DNA from: Acidobacteriota bacterium
Lineage (GTDB): Bacteria; Acidobacteriota; UBA4820
Direction of reading: 5' to 3'
NCBI GenBank assembly: GCA_029559035.1
Contig: JAKQCT010000065.1
Location: 121,346-185,345, forward strand
DNA: 64,000 nucleotides
Positions 54,306-64,000 of the stretch are shown in pieces (position 1 is the first letter of the stretch; each line of letters begins with the position of its first letter). Below the pieces are notes generated by a model, which saw only the letters and a list, made by a program, of their open reading frames with translations, searched no databases and was not told the DNA's origin. The position numbers were made by a program, and so were the translations under genes.

Positions 54306-56231
54306 ATGCAGAGGATAAAGATCAAGGCCGACACTTCGCTCTCGAAGTGGTCCCTGGAAAAAGCCAGGGAAGTCTATAACATAAGGGAGTGGGGCAAAGG
54401 CTTTTTCGATATCAACGAAAAGGGCAACATCACGGTCAGTCCCGACAAGGACAAGAGGCGGTACATCGACCTCCGGGAGCTTGTCGAGGACCTGCGCATC
54501 AGGGGCATATCCGCTCCGATGCTTCTCAGGTTCACCGACATCCTCAGGAAGAGGATCGAGGAGGTCCAGGGCGCTTTCACCAAGGCCGTCAAGGAATACG
54601 AGTACAAGGGTAAATATTACGGCATCTACCCGATCAAGGTTAACCAGAGCCGTCAGGTGGTCGAGGACATAGTCGAGTTCGGCTCTACCGTGAACTACGG
54701 GCTGGAGGCCGGGACTAAGGCCGAACTGCTGATCGCGCTTTCCAGTTCCCTCAGCCCCAAATCGATAATGATCTGCAACGGGTACAAGGACGACGAATAC
54801 ATAGAGATGGCCCTCTGGGCAAGAAAAATGGGAAGGCAGATATTCATCGTCGTCGAAAAGCCCTCCGAGGTCGACCTGATCATCAGGTGGTCAAAGAGCC
54901 TGAAGGTCAAGCCTCTGGTTGGCATCAGGGCGAAGCTGACGGCCCGCGGCAGGGGGAAATGGGAGAGCAGCGGAGGGGACAAGTCAAAGTTCGGCCTCTT
55001 CCCGTCGGAGATAATATATGCCGTGGAGAAGTTCAAGGCGGCGGGGCTCGCTTCCTCCATAAAACTTCTCCATTTCCATCTCGGCTCGCAGATAACTTCG
55101 ATCCAGAGCATAAAGGAGGCGCTCAACGAAAGCGCCAGGATCTTCGTCGAACTGTGCAAGATGGACCTGCCGATGGAATATTTCGACGTGGGCGGCGGGC
55201 TCGCGGTGGATTACGACGGCAGCAAGACCAACTTCCCGTCGAGCGCCAACTACACGATCGAAGAATACGCATCGGACATCGTTTCCGCGTTGAACGAGAT
55301 CTGCACTGAAGCGGAAGTTCCGACGCCGAACATCATTTCCGAGAGCGGCAGGGCGCTCGTCGCGTACCACTCGGTGCTGATACTCAACATCCTGGGATCG
55401 AGCCAGCTCGCGGAGGAAACGGTAAAGATCGAGATCGGGGACGGAACCCACGAGCTGGTGAGGTCCATGAAGGAAACCCTCGATTCCATGTCCACGAAGA
55501 ACTTCCAGGAGAGTTACCACGACGCGATTCAGATAAGGGACGACTCGCTCACTCTCTTCAACGTGGGGATACTCTCGCTCCAGGACAGGGCTTACATCGA
55601 AAGGCTTTTCTGGGAGATATGCAAGAGGCTCGCGAAGGTCGTCAAGAACCTCGATTACGTTCCCGACGAGTTCGAGAACCTCGACAAGTTCATCTCCGAC
55701 ACCTATTATTGCAACTTTTCGGTCTTCCAGAGCCTTCCCGACCACTGGGCGGTGAAGCAGCTCTTCCCTATCTGCCCGATCCACAGGCTGAAGGAGGAGC
55801 CGACCCGCACGACCACACTCGCGGACATAACCTGCGACTCCGACGGGAAGATCGACCAGTTCATCGACCTTCACGACGTCAAGCACACAATCGAACTGCA
55901 CGACATCAACGACAAGCCCTACTACCTTGGCGTTTTCCTGGTCGGCGCGTACCAGGAGGCTCTCGGGGACCTTCACAACCTCTTCGGCGATACGAACATA
56001 GTGCATATAACCGTCACCGGTCAGGACAGGTACAGGATAGAGAGGATCATCGAGGGCGACACCGTCAAGGATGTCCTGGGGTACATGCAATACCAGAAAA
56101 GGGACATACTCAACGCGATAAGGAGGGACATAGAGGACGCCATCGACGACAACAGGATAACTATCCGCGACTCCGCACGCATCCTCAGGTTTCTCGACGA
56201 CGGCCTGGAGGGTTACACCTACCTCGAATAG
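54306..56231 (+). CDS. speA: Biosynthetic arginine decarboxylase
   Basis: SpeA decarboxylates arginine to agmatine, the entry to putrescine and spermidine synthesis, with pyridoxal phosphate. The 641-residue protein is typical in length. Landmarks are the PLP lysine in YPIKVNQSRQVVEDI near 118, LEAGTKAELLIAL near 140, the substrate-loop HFHLGSQI near 258, and GGGLAVDYDG near 300. The start has GGAGGAGGG upstream. A clear rho-independent terminator follows. It is downstream of holA with a 49-base gap. Confidence 0.95.
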   Translation: MQRIKIKADTSLSKWSLEKAREVYNIREWGKGFFDINEKGNITVSPDKDKRRYIDLRELVEDLRIRGISAPMLLRFTDILRKRIEEVQGAFTKAVKEYEYKGKYYGIYPIKVNQSRQVVEDIVEFGSTVNYGLEAGTKAELLIALSSSLSPKSIMICNGYKDDEYIEMALWARKMGRQIFIVVEKPSEVDLIIRWSKSLKVKPLVGIRAKLTARGRGKWESSGGDKSKFGLFPSEIIYAVEKFKAAGLASSIKLLHFHLGSQITSIQSIKEALNESARIFVELCKMDLPMEYFDVGGGLAVDYDGSKTNFPSSANYTIEEYASDIVSALNEICTEAEVPTPNIISESGRALVAYHSVLILNILGSSQLAEETVKIEIGDGTHELVRSMKETLDSMSTKNFQESYHDAIQIRDDSLTLFNVGILSLQDRAYIERLFWEICKRLAKVVKNLDYVPDEFENLDKFISDTYYCNFSVFQSLPDHWAVKQLFPICPIHRLKEEPTRTTTLADITCDSDGKIDQFIDLHDVKHTIELHDINDKPYYLGVFLVGAYQEALGDLHNLFGDTNIVHITVTGQDRYRIERIIEGDTVKDVLGYMQYQKRDILNAIRRDIEDAIDDNRITIRDSARILRFLDDGLEGYTYLE

Positions 56232-56273
56232 ATCAGAAGGGCGGAAGCCTGGAAAGGCGGGAGTTCAATAAGG

Positions 56274-56300
56274 AAGGGCACCCCAACCGTGCCCTTTTTT
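56274..56300 (+). terminator. Rho-independent terminator of speA
   Basis: Stem AAGGGCAC / GTGCCCTT with a 7-base loop and a run of six T. Confidence 0.9.
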
Positions 56301-56384
56301 CTTGTTTAAAGCTTTTCGGAAAGCGACCGGGCTGAAGTGTATCCTCCGGCCGGATAAATGCCCAAGGGTATTCATTGATCATGT

Positions 56385-56412
56385 AAAAAAAGGGCGGGGA
56401 GAACCCGCCCTT
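56385..56412 (-). terminator. Rho-independent terminator of rho
   Basis: On the minus strand the stem AAGGGCGGG / CCCGCCCTT is followed by a run of T; it lies 28 bases after the rho stop. Confidence 0.9.
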
Positions 56413-56440
56413 GCGATAGTTTTCAAAAGTTGTATCCGGA

Positions 56441-57712
56441 TCAGGAACCGCCGCCCGAAAGCCCTTTCAGGAAAACGTCGTTCGAATCGTACTCCCCGAG
56501 CTTCTCGAGCAGTAGCTCCATGGCTTCCACGGTGGAGAGCGGGTTCAGGATCTTCCTGAGGATCCACATCCTGTTCAGCTCGAAGGCGCTCGTGAGGAGC
56601 TCTTCCTTCCTGGTCCCGGACTTGTTGATGTCTATGGCGGGGAAGACCCTCTTGTCGACGAGCTTCCTGTCGAGGTGGATCTCCATGTTGCCCGTTCCCT
56701 TGAACTCTTCGAAGATTACGTCGTCCATCCTGGATCCCGTGTCCACGAGAGCAGTTGCGATGATCGTCAGGGAACCGCCTTCCTCGATGTTCCTCGCGGC
56801 GCCGAAGAACCTCTTGGGCTTCTGGAGGGCGTTGGCGTCGAGACCTCCCGAAAGGACCCTGCCGGACGGGGGAGTGACCGTGTTGTACGCCCTGGCCATT
56901 CTCGTTATGGAGTCTAGGAGAATGACCACGTCCCTGCCCATCTCGACGAGGCGCTTGGCTTTTTCCATGACCATCTCGGCGACCTGGACGTGCCTCGTGG
57001 GGGGCTCGTCGAACGTCGAGGACTGGACCTCTCCCTTCACCGAACGCTGCATGTCCGTGACCTCTTCGGGTCTTTCGTCTATCAGAAGGACGATGAGGTA
57101 GGCTTCCGGGTGGTTGGCCGTGATGGAGTGGGCGATCGCCTGGAGAAGCATCGTCTTTCCCGTTCTGGGAGGCGAAACGATGAGGCCCCTCTGGCCGAAG
57201 CCGATGGGGGAGATCAGGTCCATCACCCTGCCGCTCAGCTCGTCCTTGATCGTTTCCATCTTGATCCTGCGGTTGGGGTAGATGGGCGTTAGGCTGTCGA
57301 ACCACATCCTGTCGCGCGCCGCGGCAGGAGGGTCGAAGTTGATGGCGTCAACCTTGATAAGGGCGAAATACTTCTCGCCTTCCTTCGGCGGGCGCACCTG
57401 CCCGGAGATGGTGTCACCGGTCCTGAGGCCGAAGCGCTTTATCTGGGAAGGGCTGACATAGATGTCGTCGGGCCCCGCCAGGTAGTTGTAATCGGGCGCC
57501 CTTAGGAACCCGAAGCCGTCCGGAAGAGTCTCGAGGACCCCTTCGGCGAATATGAAGCCGTTCGCTTCCGCCTGGCATTTAAGGATCTGGAAAATCAGTT
57601 CCTGCCGCTTGAGGCTCGTGGCGTTCTCGATCTCGTATTCGCGGGAGAGCTTGAGAAGGTCCTGCGGAGCCATTTCGTGGAGCCTTGCAAGGTCGTGAGT
57701 GTCTGTACCCAT
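56441..57712 (-). CDS. rho: Transcription termination factor Rho
   Basis: Rho is a hexameric RNA-dependent helicase that ends transcription. The start is taken at ATG 57712 (GAGG five bases upstream) rather than the GTG at 57718. In 423 residues there are the N-terminal Rho domain, the RNA-binding OB fold ([11 protein letters not shown] near 68), Walker A PPRTGKT near 178, the Q-loop region, and the R-loop [21 protein letters not shown] near 325. No extra insert is seen between the N-terminal and OB parts. Its own terminator is rho-independent. Confidence 0.97.
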   Translation of the reverse strand: MGTDTHDLARLHEMAPQDLLKLSREYEIENATSLKRQELIFQILKCQAEANGFIFAEGVLETLPDGFGFLRAPDYNYLAGPDDIYVSPSQIKRFGLRTGDTISGQVRPPKEGEKYFALIKVDAINFDPPAAARDRMWFDSLTPIYPNRRIKMETIKDELSGRVMDLISPIGFGQRGLIVSPPRTGKTMLLQAIAHSITANHPEAYLIVLLIDERPEEVTDMQRSVKGEVQSSTFDEPPTRHVQVAEMVMEKAKRLVEMGRDVVILLDSITRMARAYNTVTPPSGRVLSGGLDANALQKPKRFFGAARNIEEGGSLTIIATALVDTGSRMDDVIFEEFKGTGNMEIHLDRKLVDKRVFPAIDINKSGTRKEELLTSAFELNRMWILRKILNPLSTVEAMELLLEKLGEYDSNDVFLKGLSGGGS

Positions 57713-57808
57713 TGTCACCTCTCTTGGAAAAAATAAAAACGATCAACAACAGTTTTGTTTTCGAACCCTAAAACATATTCAGAATCAAGGCCGGAATCTT
57801 CAAAAAGC

Positions 57809-60208
57809 TTAAAATACCTTCTCAACCCTTTGCGAGTCGTTCCTTTCCAGTGTCGGGGTCGGGCGGGGCAGGAAAGGGTCTTCGGTGAGGGCGATCCTTA
57901 GAACCTCTTCGAGCGTGTCGACGAAACGAAAGGTCATTCCATCCTTTAGCTTAGCGGGAACTTCTCCGATGTCCCTCTCATTATCTTCCGGAAGAATTAC
58001 CTCTGTGATCCCGTGCTGCCTGGCGGCCAGGACCTTCTCCTTGATGCCGCCGACCGGGAGGACTTTGCCCCTGAGGGTCAATTCGCCGGTCATCGCCATT
58101 ATATGACGAACGGGGATTTTTGTAAAGGAGGAAACGAGGGCGGTGGCCATTGTTATTCCGGCGGAAGGCCCGTCCTTGGGTATCGCTCCCTCGGGTATGT
58201 GGATGTGGACGTCCTGGAGTTTCATGTAGGTCTCAGAAAGGCCCATCCTCTTGGCGTTGCTCCTGATGAAGGAGAGGGCGGCCTTCGCTGATTCTCTCAT
58301 CACCTCGCCCATCTGTCCCGTCAATTCGAGATTGGACCTCCCGGGCATGAGCCTTGATTCCACGAGGAGCACTTCCCCCCCGTTCTGCGTCCAGGCCAGG
58401 CCTATCGCCACGCCGACCTCGTCGCCGTCCAGCACCTGCGTTTCCTTGAACCGCTCCAGCCCGAGCAGCTCCCTGGCTTTTTCCCCGCTGATCTTGATCT
58501 TCGGGTGCCTGCCGTCCCTGACGACCATGTGGGCGATCTTCCTGAAGATAGAAGCGACCTCTCTTTCGAGGTTTCTCACGCCGGCTTCCCTCGTGTATCC
58601 CGAAATGATGGCTTTCAGTCCGTCCTCGGTCATCTCGGCGTCTTTCGCGGTCAGCCCGGTCATTTTCATCTGTTTGGGGCAGAGATGGTTCTGGGCTATC
58701 GATATCTTTTCCGGAAGCGTGTATCCGGAGAAATTGATTACCTCCATCCTGTCGAACAGCGCCGCAGGGATCGAGTGGGTGATATTCGCGGTAGTGATGA
58801 AGAAGACCTGCGAGAGGTCGAACGGGGCGTCCACGTAGTGGTCCACGAATCCGGTGTTCTGCTCCGGGTCCAGGACCTCCAGGAGCGCGGAGGAGGGGTC
58901 TCCACGGAAGTCGGAGCCGAGCTTGTCTATTTCGTCAAGGAGAAAGACCGGGTTTCTTGTCCCGGCCCTCTTGACGAGCTGGATTATCTGCCCGGGAAAC
59001 GCTCCGATGTAGGTCCGTCTGTGTCCCTTGATCTCCGCTTCGTCCTTCACTCCGCCGAGAGAGAGCCTCGCGAACTCCCTTCCCATGCTCCTGGCGATAG
59101 ACTTTGCGATGGATGTCTTTCCTACGCCGGGAGGACCCACGAAGCAGAGTATGTTGCTCTTGTTCTCCTTGGAAAGCTGCCTTACGGCGAGGAATTCCAG
59201 GATCCTTTCCTTGGCTTTTTCGAGGCCGTGGTGGTCCTCGTCCAGTATCTTCTGCGCCAGCTTTATGTCCAGCCTGTCTTCCGAGGCTTTGGCCCACGGC
59301 AGGGCGGCAAGCCATTCGATGTAGGACCTCGAGACGGTCGCTTCGGCCGATATCGCGGGCATCAGCTCCAGCCTTTTCAGCTCCGAGAGGACTTTTTCTT
59401 TCGCAGCTTCAGGCATTTTGGCCGCTTCTATCTTGGCTTTCAGGTCATCGATGTCGGAGGTGTTGTCCTCCCTGCCGAGCTCCTTCCTGATGACCTTCAT
59501 CTTCTCGTTCAGGTAATATTCCTTCTGCGCTTTTTCAATCTGCTTCTCGACTTCCTTGTCGAGCTTCTGGTCGAGGTTGACGTGATCTATCTCCGTCAGT
59601 ATGGTTTTCCTGAGAAGCTTCAGCCTGTCGATGAGGCTATGGGTCTCCAGGATCTTCTGCTTGGCGTCTATGTTAACGGGGAGAGCCGACCCGACCTGGA
59701 ACGAGAAGGGCGCCGGGTCTTCGGGGCCAAGGGAAACCGGGGGAACCTCGTTCTGAGTGCCGGCAAGCTTCCGGGAGAGTTCTTCATAAAGCCGTTCCAC
59801 GTGCATCGCAAGTTCTTTGGCGGCCGTTCCTTGCTCCTCCCTGTCTTCGCAGGGGAGAAGCGACGCGTAGGGCGTTTCGGCGTCGAGAAGGAGGTCCGTC
59901 ACGAGCGCCCGTTCGATGCCTTCCACGAGGAGCTTGCTGTGACCGTTGGGAAGCTTGATCGAGTTGACTATCTTGGCTATCACCCCCACCTTGCACAGGT
60001 CCGCCTGCCGGGGCGTCTCCACCGAAGGGTCCTTCTGAAGGACCAGGAAGATCCTTTGAGATCCCTGCATCGCTTCCTCAACGGCGGCAATGGAGTTCTT
60101 TCTTCCCACCAGGAACGGCTTGACCGTCCCGGGGAATATGATCATGTCCCTGAGGCCTATGAAAGGAAGGATCCTGTGCCTGTCGATTGTCCGGTTCATG
60201 CTGTCCAT
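57809..60208 (-). CDS. lon: ATP-dependent Lon protease
   Basis: Lon degrades damaged and regulatory proteins in the cytoplasm. The 799-residue protein has the LonN domain ([19 protein letters not shown] near 15), a coiled coil, AAA+ ATPase (Walker [10 protein letters not shown] near 350), and a C-terminal peptidase with catalytic Ser in [12 protein letters not shown] near 678 and Lys in [14 protein letters not shown] near 720. It follows clpX by 16 bases on the same strand. The start lacks a strong ribosome-binding site, and Met at 60199 is an alternative. Confidence 0.96.
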   Translation of the reverse strand: MDSMNRTIDRHRILPFIGLRDMIIFPGTVKPFLVGRKNSIAAVEEAMQGSQRIFLVLQKDPSVETPRQADLCKVGVIAKIVNSIKLPNGHSKLLVEGIERALVTDLLLDAETPYASLLPCEDREEQGTAAKELAMHVERLYEELSRKLAGTQNEVPPVSLGPEDPAPFSFQVGSALPVNIDAKQKILETHSLIDRLKLLRKTILTEIDHVNLDQKLDKEVEKQIEKAQKEYYLNEKMKVIRKELGREDNTSDIDDLKAKIEAAKMPEAAKEKVLSELKRLELMPAISAEATVSRSYIEWLAALPWAKASEDRLDIKLAQKILDEDHHGLEKAKERILEFLAVRQLSKENKSNILCFVGPPGVGKTSIAKSIARSMGREFARLSLGGVKDEAEIKGHRRTYIGAFPGQIIQLVKRAGTRNPVFLLDEIDKLGSDFRGDPSSALLEVLDPEQNTGFVDHYVDAPFDLSQVFFITTANITHSIPAALFDRMEVINFSGYTLPEKISIAQNHLCPKQMKMTGLTAKDAEMTEDGLKAIISGYTREAGVRNLEREVASIFRKIAHMVVRDGRHPKIKISGEKARELLGLERFKETQVLDGDEVGVAIGLAWTQNGGEVLLVESRLMPGRSNLELTGQMGEVMRESAKAALSFIRSNAKRMGLSETYMKLQDVHIHIPEGAIPKDGPSAGITMATALVSSFTKIPVRHIMAMTGELTLRGKVLPVGGIKEKVLAARQHGITEVILPEDNERDIGEVPAKLKDGMTFRFVDTLEEVLRIALTEDPFLPRPTPTLERNDSQRVEKVF

Positions 60209-60224
60209 CGCGGCGGCCGCTTTT

Positions 60225-61466
60225 TCAGCCGACGTTCTCCATCACGACAATAGGTTCCGATTTCCTGAGGACCACGTCCTTGGTGATCACGACTTCCTTG
60301 ACGCTTTTCTGCGAGGGGATGTCGTACATGAGGTCAAGCATTATCTCCTCGAGGATCATCCTGAGGCCCCTCGCGCCGATCTCCCTGGTTATCGCTTCTC
60401 CGGCGATCGTGTCGATGGCCTCCTGGGCGAATGTGAGCTTTATCCCTTCCAGGTCGAAAAGTTTCTGGAACTGTTTGAGGATGGCGTTCTTGGGCTGGGT
60501 GAGGATCTGCCTCAAAGCGTCGACATCGAGGTCGTGGAGCGACGCGATGGTGGGGATCCTTCCCACGAATTCCGGGATCATGCCGTACTGGATGATATCC
60601 TGCGGCTGGACTTTTGAAAGGAGTTCCCACGATTTCTGCTTCTCGTTCATGGGAGGAGTGCCGCCGAAGCCTATGGAGGATTTGTGAAGCCGCCTCTCGA
60701 CGATCTTCTCCAGCCCCACGAAAGCGCCTCCGCAGATGAAGAGGATGTTCTTCGTGTCTATCGGGATGAACTCCTGGTGCGGATGCTTCCTTCCGCCCTG
60801 GGGCGGGACGTTGGCGACCGTGCCTTCCAGGATCTTGAGAAGGGCCTGCTGAACGCCCTCTCCCGAAACGTCCCTCGTGATGCTCGGGCTGTCTCCTTTC
60901 CTGGAGATCTTGTCGATCTCGTCGATATAGACGATGCCCTTCTCCGCGCGGGACTTGTCGCCGTCCGCGTTATTCAGGAGCTTCAACAGTATGTTCTCTA
61001 CGTCTTCTCCGACATATCCGGCTTCCGTCAGGGTCGTGGCGTCGGCTATGGCGAAGGGGACCTGAAGGAAATTGGCCATGGTCTGCGCCAATAGCGTCTT
61101 CCCTGTTCCTGTAGGGCCGATAAGGAGGATGTTGGACTTCTGTATCTCCACCTCGTCGGATTTCCGGGGAGGGGAGAATATCCGCTTGTAATGGTTATAG
61201 ACGGCGACGGCTATTCTTTTCTTCGCCTGCTCCTGGCCGATGACATAATCGTCCAGGTAGGTCTTGATCTCCTTGGGCTTGGGCATGGAGCCGTAGCTTC
61301 GCTCTTCCTTCTGAGACGGAAAATCCTCGGCGAGGATCTCCTCGCAGGTGTCTACGCACTCGTTGCAGATGAAGACGTTCGGCCCCGCGATCAGTTTCTT
61401 CACCTCTCTCTGGGATTTGTTGCAAAAGCTGCAGCGGTGCTCTCCGTCTGAGTACTTTTTAGTCAT
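60225..61466 (-). CDS. clpX: ClpX ATPase subunit of the ClpXP protease
   Basis: ClpX unfolds substrates and feeds them to ClpP. The 413-residue protein has the N-terminal C4 zinc finger (CSFCNKSQ ... CNECVDTC), Walker A GPTGTGKT near 115, and the conserved KIDKISR and [11 protein letters not shown] segments. It ends with the C-terminal substrate region [17 protein letters not shown]. Length is normal. It is downstream of clpP by 17 bases and upstream of lon, the common order tig-clpP-clpX-lon. Confidence 0.97.
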   Translation of the reverse strand: MTKKYSDGEHRCSFCNKSQREVKKLIAGPNVFICNECVDTCEEILAEDFPSQKEERSYGSMPKPKEIKTYLDDYVIGQEQAKKRIAVAVYNHYKRIFSPPRKSDEVEIQKSNILLIGPTGTGKTLLAQTMANFLQVPFAIADATTLTEAGYVGEDVENILLKLLNNADGDKSRAEKGIVYIDEIDKISRKGDSPSITRDVSGEGVQQALLKILEGTVANVPPQGGRKHPHQEFIPIDTKNILFICGGAFVGLEKIVERRLHKSSIGFGGTPPMNEKQKSWELLSKVQPQDIIQYGMIPEFVGRIPTIASLHDLDVDALRQILTQPKNAILKQFQKLFDLEGIKLTFAQEAIDTIAGEAITREIGARGLRMILEEIMLDLMYDIPSQKSVKEVVITKDVVLRKSEPIVVMENVG

Positions 61467-61483
61467 TGCACATCACCTCACTG

Positions 61484-62086
61484 TCACGGCTTCTTCTCAC
61501 CCTCTATTGTATGATGAGTGGAAATTTTGTCAATAAGGCCGTATTCGAGGGCCTTGTCCGCCGTCATGAAATTGTCCCTTTCGCAGTCGCGCCTGACCTC
61601 CTCCAGAGGTTTGCCCGTGTGCTTCACCAGGATGTTGAAAAGAAGTTCCCTCATCCTCAGGATCTCCTTCGTCTGGATGTCTATGTCGGTCGCCTGGCCG
61701 CTGGCTCCTCCGAGCGGCTGGTGCAGGAGGACCCGCGAATTGGGTAACGCGAACCTTTTCCCTTTTGTTCCCGCGGCGAGAAGGATGGCCGCCATGGAGG
61801 CCGCTTCCCCGATGCAGATCGTGTTGATGTCCGGCTTGACGAACTGCATCGTGTCGTATATCGCCAGGCCCGCCGTGATTATTCCTCCGGGGCTGTTGAT
61901 GTAGAGCCAGATGTCCCTCTGCGGGTCTTCCGCCTCGAGGAACAGCATTTGGGCTATCACCAGGTTCGCCAGGTGATCGTCGATCTCGTCGCCGATGAAA
62001 ATGATGTTATCCTTAAGGAGCCTGCTGTAAATGTCGTAGGCTCGCTCGCCCCTGTTCGTCTGCTCAACGACTATGGGTATCAGCAT
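61484..62086 (-). CDS. clpP: ClpP proteolytic subunit
   Basis: ClpP is the serine peptidase chamber of the Clp proteases. The 200-residue protein starts with [23 protein letters not shown], the classic mature N-terminus, preceded by GGAGGAAAAG. The catalytic Ser is in [14 protein letters not shown] near 98, His in LLHQPLGG near 122, and Asp in [12 protein letters not shown] near 172. Its first 23 bases overlap the end of tig, a tight coupling. Confidence 0.97.
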   Translation of the reverse strand: MLIPIVVEQTNRGERAYDIYSRLLKDNIIFIGDEIDDHLANLVIAQMLFLEAEDPQRDIWLYINSPGGIITAGLAIYDTMQFVKPDINTICIGEAASMAAILLAAGTKGKRFALPNSRVLLHQPLGGASGQATDIDIQTKEILRMRELLFNILVKHTGKPLEEVRRDCERDNFMTADKALEYGLIDKISTHHTIEGEKKP

Positions 62087-63353
62087 CTTTTCCTCCTTCG
62101 GCTTCCGCCCGCGCCGGTTCCGTATATTTGATCCCCGCTCGGCCTGCCAGCACCTCGAAGACCTTCTCCTTTGCGAGGTTGAACCTTATATCCTCGAGCT
62201 GGTTGTGCTTTTCCAGCATCTGCCGGACCTTCTCCGCGGGAGCGTTCTCCCTCGCGGCTATTTCCGTAATGACGCCGTTCAACTCATGGTCGGTGATCTT
62301 TACGCCTTCCTTTTCAATCAGGCCGCTGACGATGTAATACGCCCTGACCGATTTTTCTACCTCGGGCTTCTTCGCCTCTATGAGCTTGTCCCATTCTATG
62401 TTAGCTTTTGCGGGATCGATCCTTCTTCTGTGGAGCTCTTCCGCGACCCTGTCGATCTCCTGCCTGAGCCGGTTCTCCACGAGCGTGGGGGGGACGTCGA
62501 AATGAGTCCTGTCGAGAAGGACTGAAAGCAGCTTGTCGTCCCTTTCGTCCCTCTGCATGTGTTCGTTCGCGGCGGCGGCCTGTTTTTGAGCTGCATCCCT
62601 GAGCTCCTGTACGGTCTTGAACCCGCACCTGGACGCAAGTTCGTCGTCGAGGGCCGGGAGGGCCTGCCGGACTACTTTCTGGAGCGTTACGGCGTAAGTC
62701 CCGGCCTCGTGAGGACCGCCTTCGGGGACCACAATTTCGAAGGTGTCGCCGATGTTCCTTCCCGCCAGGGATTTTTCGAATAGATCCTCGCTTTCTCCGT
62801 GGCAGTGAAGGAAGACCTCCTTCGGTTCGGAGGCGCCGGCCTTGAGAAGCTTGGCGGGACAGAAATCTCCTTCTTCGACGGGACCTTCTTCCATGGTCTT
62901 GATGGACGCGTTCCTCTGCCTGAAGGAATCGACGATGGCGTCGACCTGTTCCGGAGTGGCTTCCCGCCTTGTCACCTCGATCTCGATTCCGTCAGTGTCA
63001 ATGTTCGGCACCTCGGGGAGGAGTTCGAAATAGACGGCGCCCGAGAAGCTTTCTCCCACTTTCAGTTCCGGTTCGTCCGCGAAGGGAGCGCCGAAAAGTT
63101 TCAGGTTCTCGCCTTCGACGATCTTGTCGGCGACGGTCCGCAGGAGCTGGTCCTTGAGCTGGGATGCGATGGGTCCCGCGAATTTCGACCTTACGAATTC
63201 GGCGGGGGCTTTTCCCTTCCTGAACCCGGGGACCTGGGCTTCCTTCCTGACCTCTTCAACGATGAGGGAGTAGGGCTCTCTCACCTCTTCCCAGTTCATG
63301 GCGTAACTGTATTTGTTCATGCAACCTTTTTTTTCCTCGAGCTTGAATTCCAT
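62064..63353 (-). CDS. tig: Trigger factor chaperone
   Basis: Trigger factor binds the ribosome and folds nascent chains. The 429-residue protein has the ribosome-binding signature GFRKGKAP near residue 45, a middle FKBP-like segment (EGDFCPAKL ... [14 protein letters not shown]), and a C-terminal helical arm. The PPIase pocket is diverged, so isomerase activity is uncertain. It is the first protein gene of the clp operon, downstream of tRNA-Arg. Confidence 0.95.
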   Translation of the reverse strand: MEFKLEEKKGCMNKYSYAMNWEEVREPYSLIVEEVRKEAQVPGFRKGKAPAEFVRSKFAGPIASQLKDQLLRTVADKIVEGENLKLFGAPFADEPELKVGESFSGAVYFELLPEVPNIDTDGIEIEVTRREATPEQVDAIVDSFRQRNASIKTMEEGPVEEGDFCPAKLLKAGASEPKEVFLHCHGESEDLFEKSLAGRNIGDTFEIVVPEGGPHEAGTYAVTLQKVVRQALPALDDELASRCGFKTVQELRDAAQKQAAAANEHMQRDERDDKLLSVLLDRTHFDVPPTLVENRLRQEIDRVAEELHRRRIDPAKANIEWDKLIEAKKPEVEKSVRAYYIVSGLIEKEGVKITDHELNGVITEIAARENAPAEKVRQMLEKHNQLEDIRFNLAKEKVFEVLAGRAGIKYTEPARAEAEGGKDADTHSR

Positions 63354-63418
63354 TTTCCTGCTTGTCCTTTCTGTTCCCGCCTGGCCCTTCGGCAGTCCGT
63401 ATGCGGGTTTTGATATCC

Positions 63419-63495
63419 TGGCGCGCCCGAAGGGACTTGAACCCCCAACCTGCGGCTTCGAAGGCCGACGCTCTATCCAGTTGAGCTACGGGCGC
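63419..63495 (-). tRNA. tRNA-Arg, anticodon TCG
   Basis: On the minus strand a complete cloverleaf can be drawn: acceptor GCGCCCG pairs with CGGGCGC, the D arm has AGCTCAACTGGAT, and the anticodon loop is CTTCGAA with anticodon TCG (Arg, codon CGA). The T arm has GGTTCAAGTCC. The discriminator is G and the 3' CCA is encoded. It lies between the clp operon promoter and tig. Confidence 0.97.
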
Positions 63496-63585
63496 AAAAA
63501 TTTAAAGATATTTTCTAACACAGTTCTGGGTTTAAATACAAGCAACAGAAGCCTTTTGCCGCGACCGTATTATCATCAAAAAATC

Positions 63586-63614
63586 ATTATATCACATAGC
63601 TTTGCTTAAGGCAA
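63586..63614 (-). promoter_or_regulatory. Sigma-70-type promoter for tRNA-Arg and the tig-clp operon
   Basis: On the minus strand TTGCCT is followed after 17 bases by the exact TATAAT, with the predicted start about 84 bases before the tRNA. Whether it also drives tig is inference. Confidence 0.6.
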
Positions 63615-63794
63615 TGCCGTTCTCCAGGCATCGTGCTCTCTTCCGATCAGCACGGCACCGGATTTCAAACGGGAATGGCGGCTTCAAAGATAAAGATGGA
63701 CCAGCAAGACATCCTGCTGTTTCAGGAGACTTTGAGCCTCGGGAGAATCCCCACAATGGGAAGGGGGGGTGATTACTTCTCGGTCTGTATTAGT

Positions 63795-63826
63795 TGGCGC
63801 GAAAGGGGGGGACACGCCTTCAAATA
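63795..63826 (+). repeat. Terminal direct repeat, copy 1
   Basis: A 32-base unit with core GCGAAAGGGGGG and ACACGCCT, matching 63969-64000 except at three positions. Confidence 0.8.
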
Positions 63827-63968
63827 AACCGCCTGGCGGCAGTTTTTCGCAGGCCGCCTCTCGCCGCGCTCGCCTTGGCAATGCCAAACTCGCGCAAGGC
63901 TGCGGGCTTCGATCCCCCCACTCAGGCAAAGCAGTTTGCCTGCTCTTTCACTTCGAAGTCGGATCAGA

Positions 63969-64000
63969 TGGTGCGAAAGGGGGGAACACGCCTACAAATA
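63969..64000 (+). repeat. Terminal direct repeat, copy 2
   Basis: Second copy, ending at the last base of the window, so the repeat may continue further. The spacing between copy starts is 174 bases, too long for a CRISPR array. Confidence 0.8.

Larger units (their letters stand above)
63615..64000. other. Gene-free region at the window end
   Basis: No gene is credible. ORFs here lack ribosome-binding sites and recognisable content. The region holds the direct repeat described separately. Confidence 0.5.

Noticed and set aside
58505-60253. 582-residue plus-strand ORF
   Set aside because: Antisense of lon; shadow composition.
63795-64000. CRISPR array
   Set aside because: Only two repeat copies with a spacer of about 142 bases and no cas genes in the window.

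Overview
The window comes from a GC-rich, Gram-negative-type bacterium. Evidence is a Ccm system I cytochrome c maturation cluster, a lipobox protein, many signal-peptide proteins with no sortase signal, and the housekeeping set tig-clpP-clpX-lon, rho, coaD, rel, glmS, holA and speA. Heavy AGG (Arg) codon use, C25/S8 proteases, PATAN and putative-Ig domains suggest an uncultured deep lineage, perhaps Acidobacteriota-like. The phylum cannot be fixed from this sequence.

Layout. (1) 1-3.06 kb, minus strand: ccmE-ccmF, a previously uncalled 34-residue membrane peptide, and the 5' part of mtnA, which runs off the window and is absent from the ORF track. (2) 3.06-15.3 kb: an AT-richer accessory island with a lipoprotein, orphan secreted proteins, terminator-like repeats, a half-attC-like sequence, gene debris, a REP-like inverted repeat and a restriction-modification pair (helicase-less ISP-like enzyme plus DUF4145-like protein). 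(3) 15.4-33.8 kb: membrane protein, tripeptidyl-peptidase-II-like subtilase, MFS exporter, coaD, HIT protein, a ridA/UPF0210/ACT operon, a chemoreceptor fused to a peptide-binding (SBP family 5) domain, bifunctional rel, a glmS-like gene, a PATAN protein and class II fumarase. (4) 33.8-51.2 kb: a 2267-residue secreted C25 (gingipain-like) protease, a soluble-adenylyl-cyclase-like regulator, a ferritin-like protein, YtxH/DUF948 envelope proteins and two secreted Ig-domain proteins with near-identical C-termini. (5) 51.2-63.5 kb: oligopeptide permeases, holA, speA, rho, lon, clpX, clpP, tig and tRNA-Arg(TCG). (6) The last 0.5 kb has no gene but holds a 32-bp direct repeat that reaches the window edge.

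How the parts may work together. Two exact TGTGA-N6-TCACA palindromes, the consensus of CRP-family regulators, lie in front of the C25 protease and one secreted Ig-domain protein. Their spacing from -10 boxes matches class II (-41.5) and roughly class I (about -60) activation. The gene converging on the protease encodes a tandem cyclase whose two halves carry complementary catalytic residues, as in animal soluble adenylyl cyclase. Together these suggest, but do not prove, a cAMP-controlled secretion programme. The chemoreceptor with a predicted cytoplasmic peptide-binding domain is the most unusual single protein.
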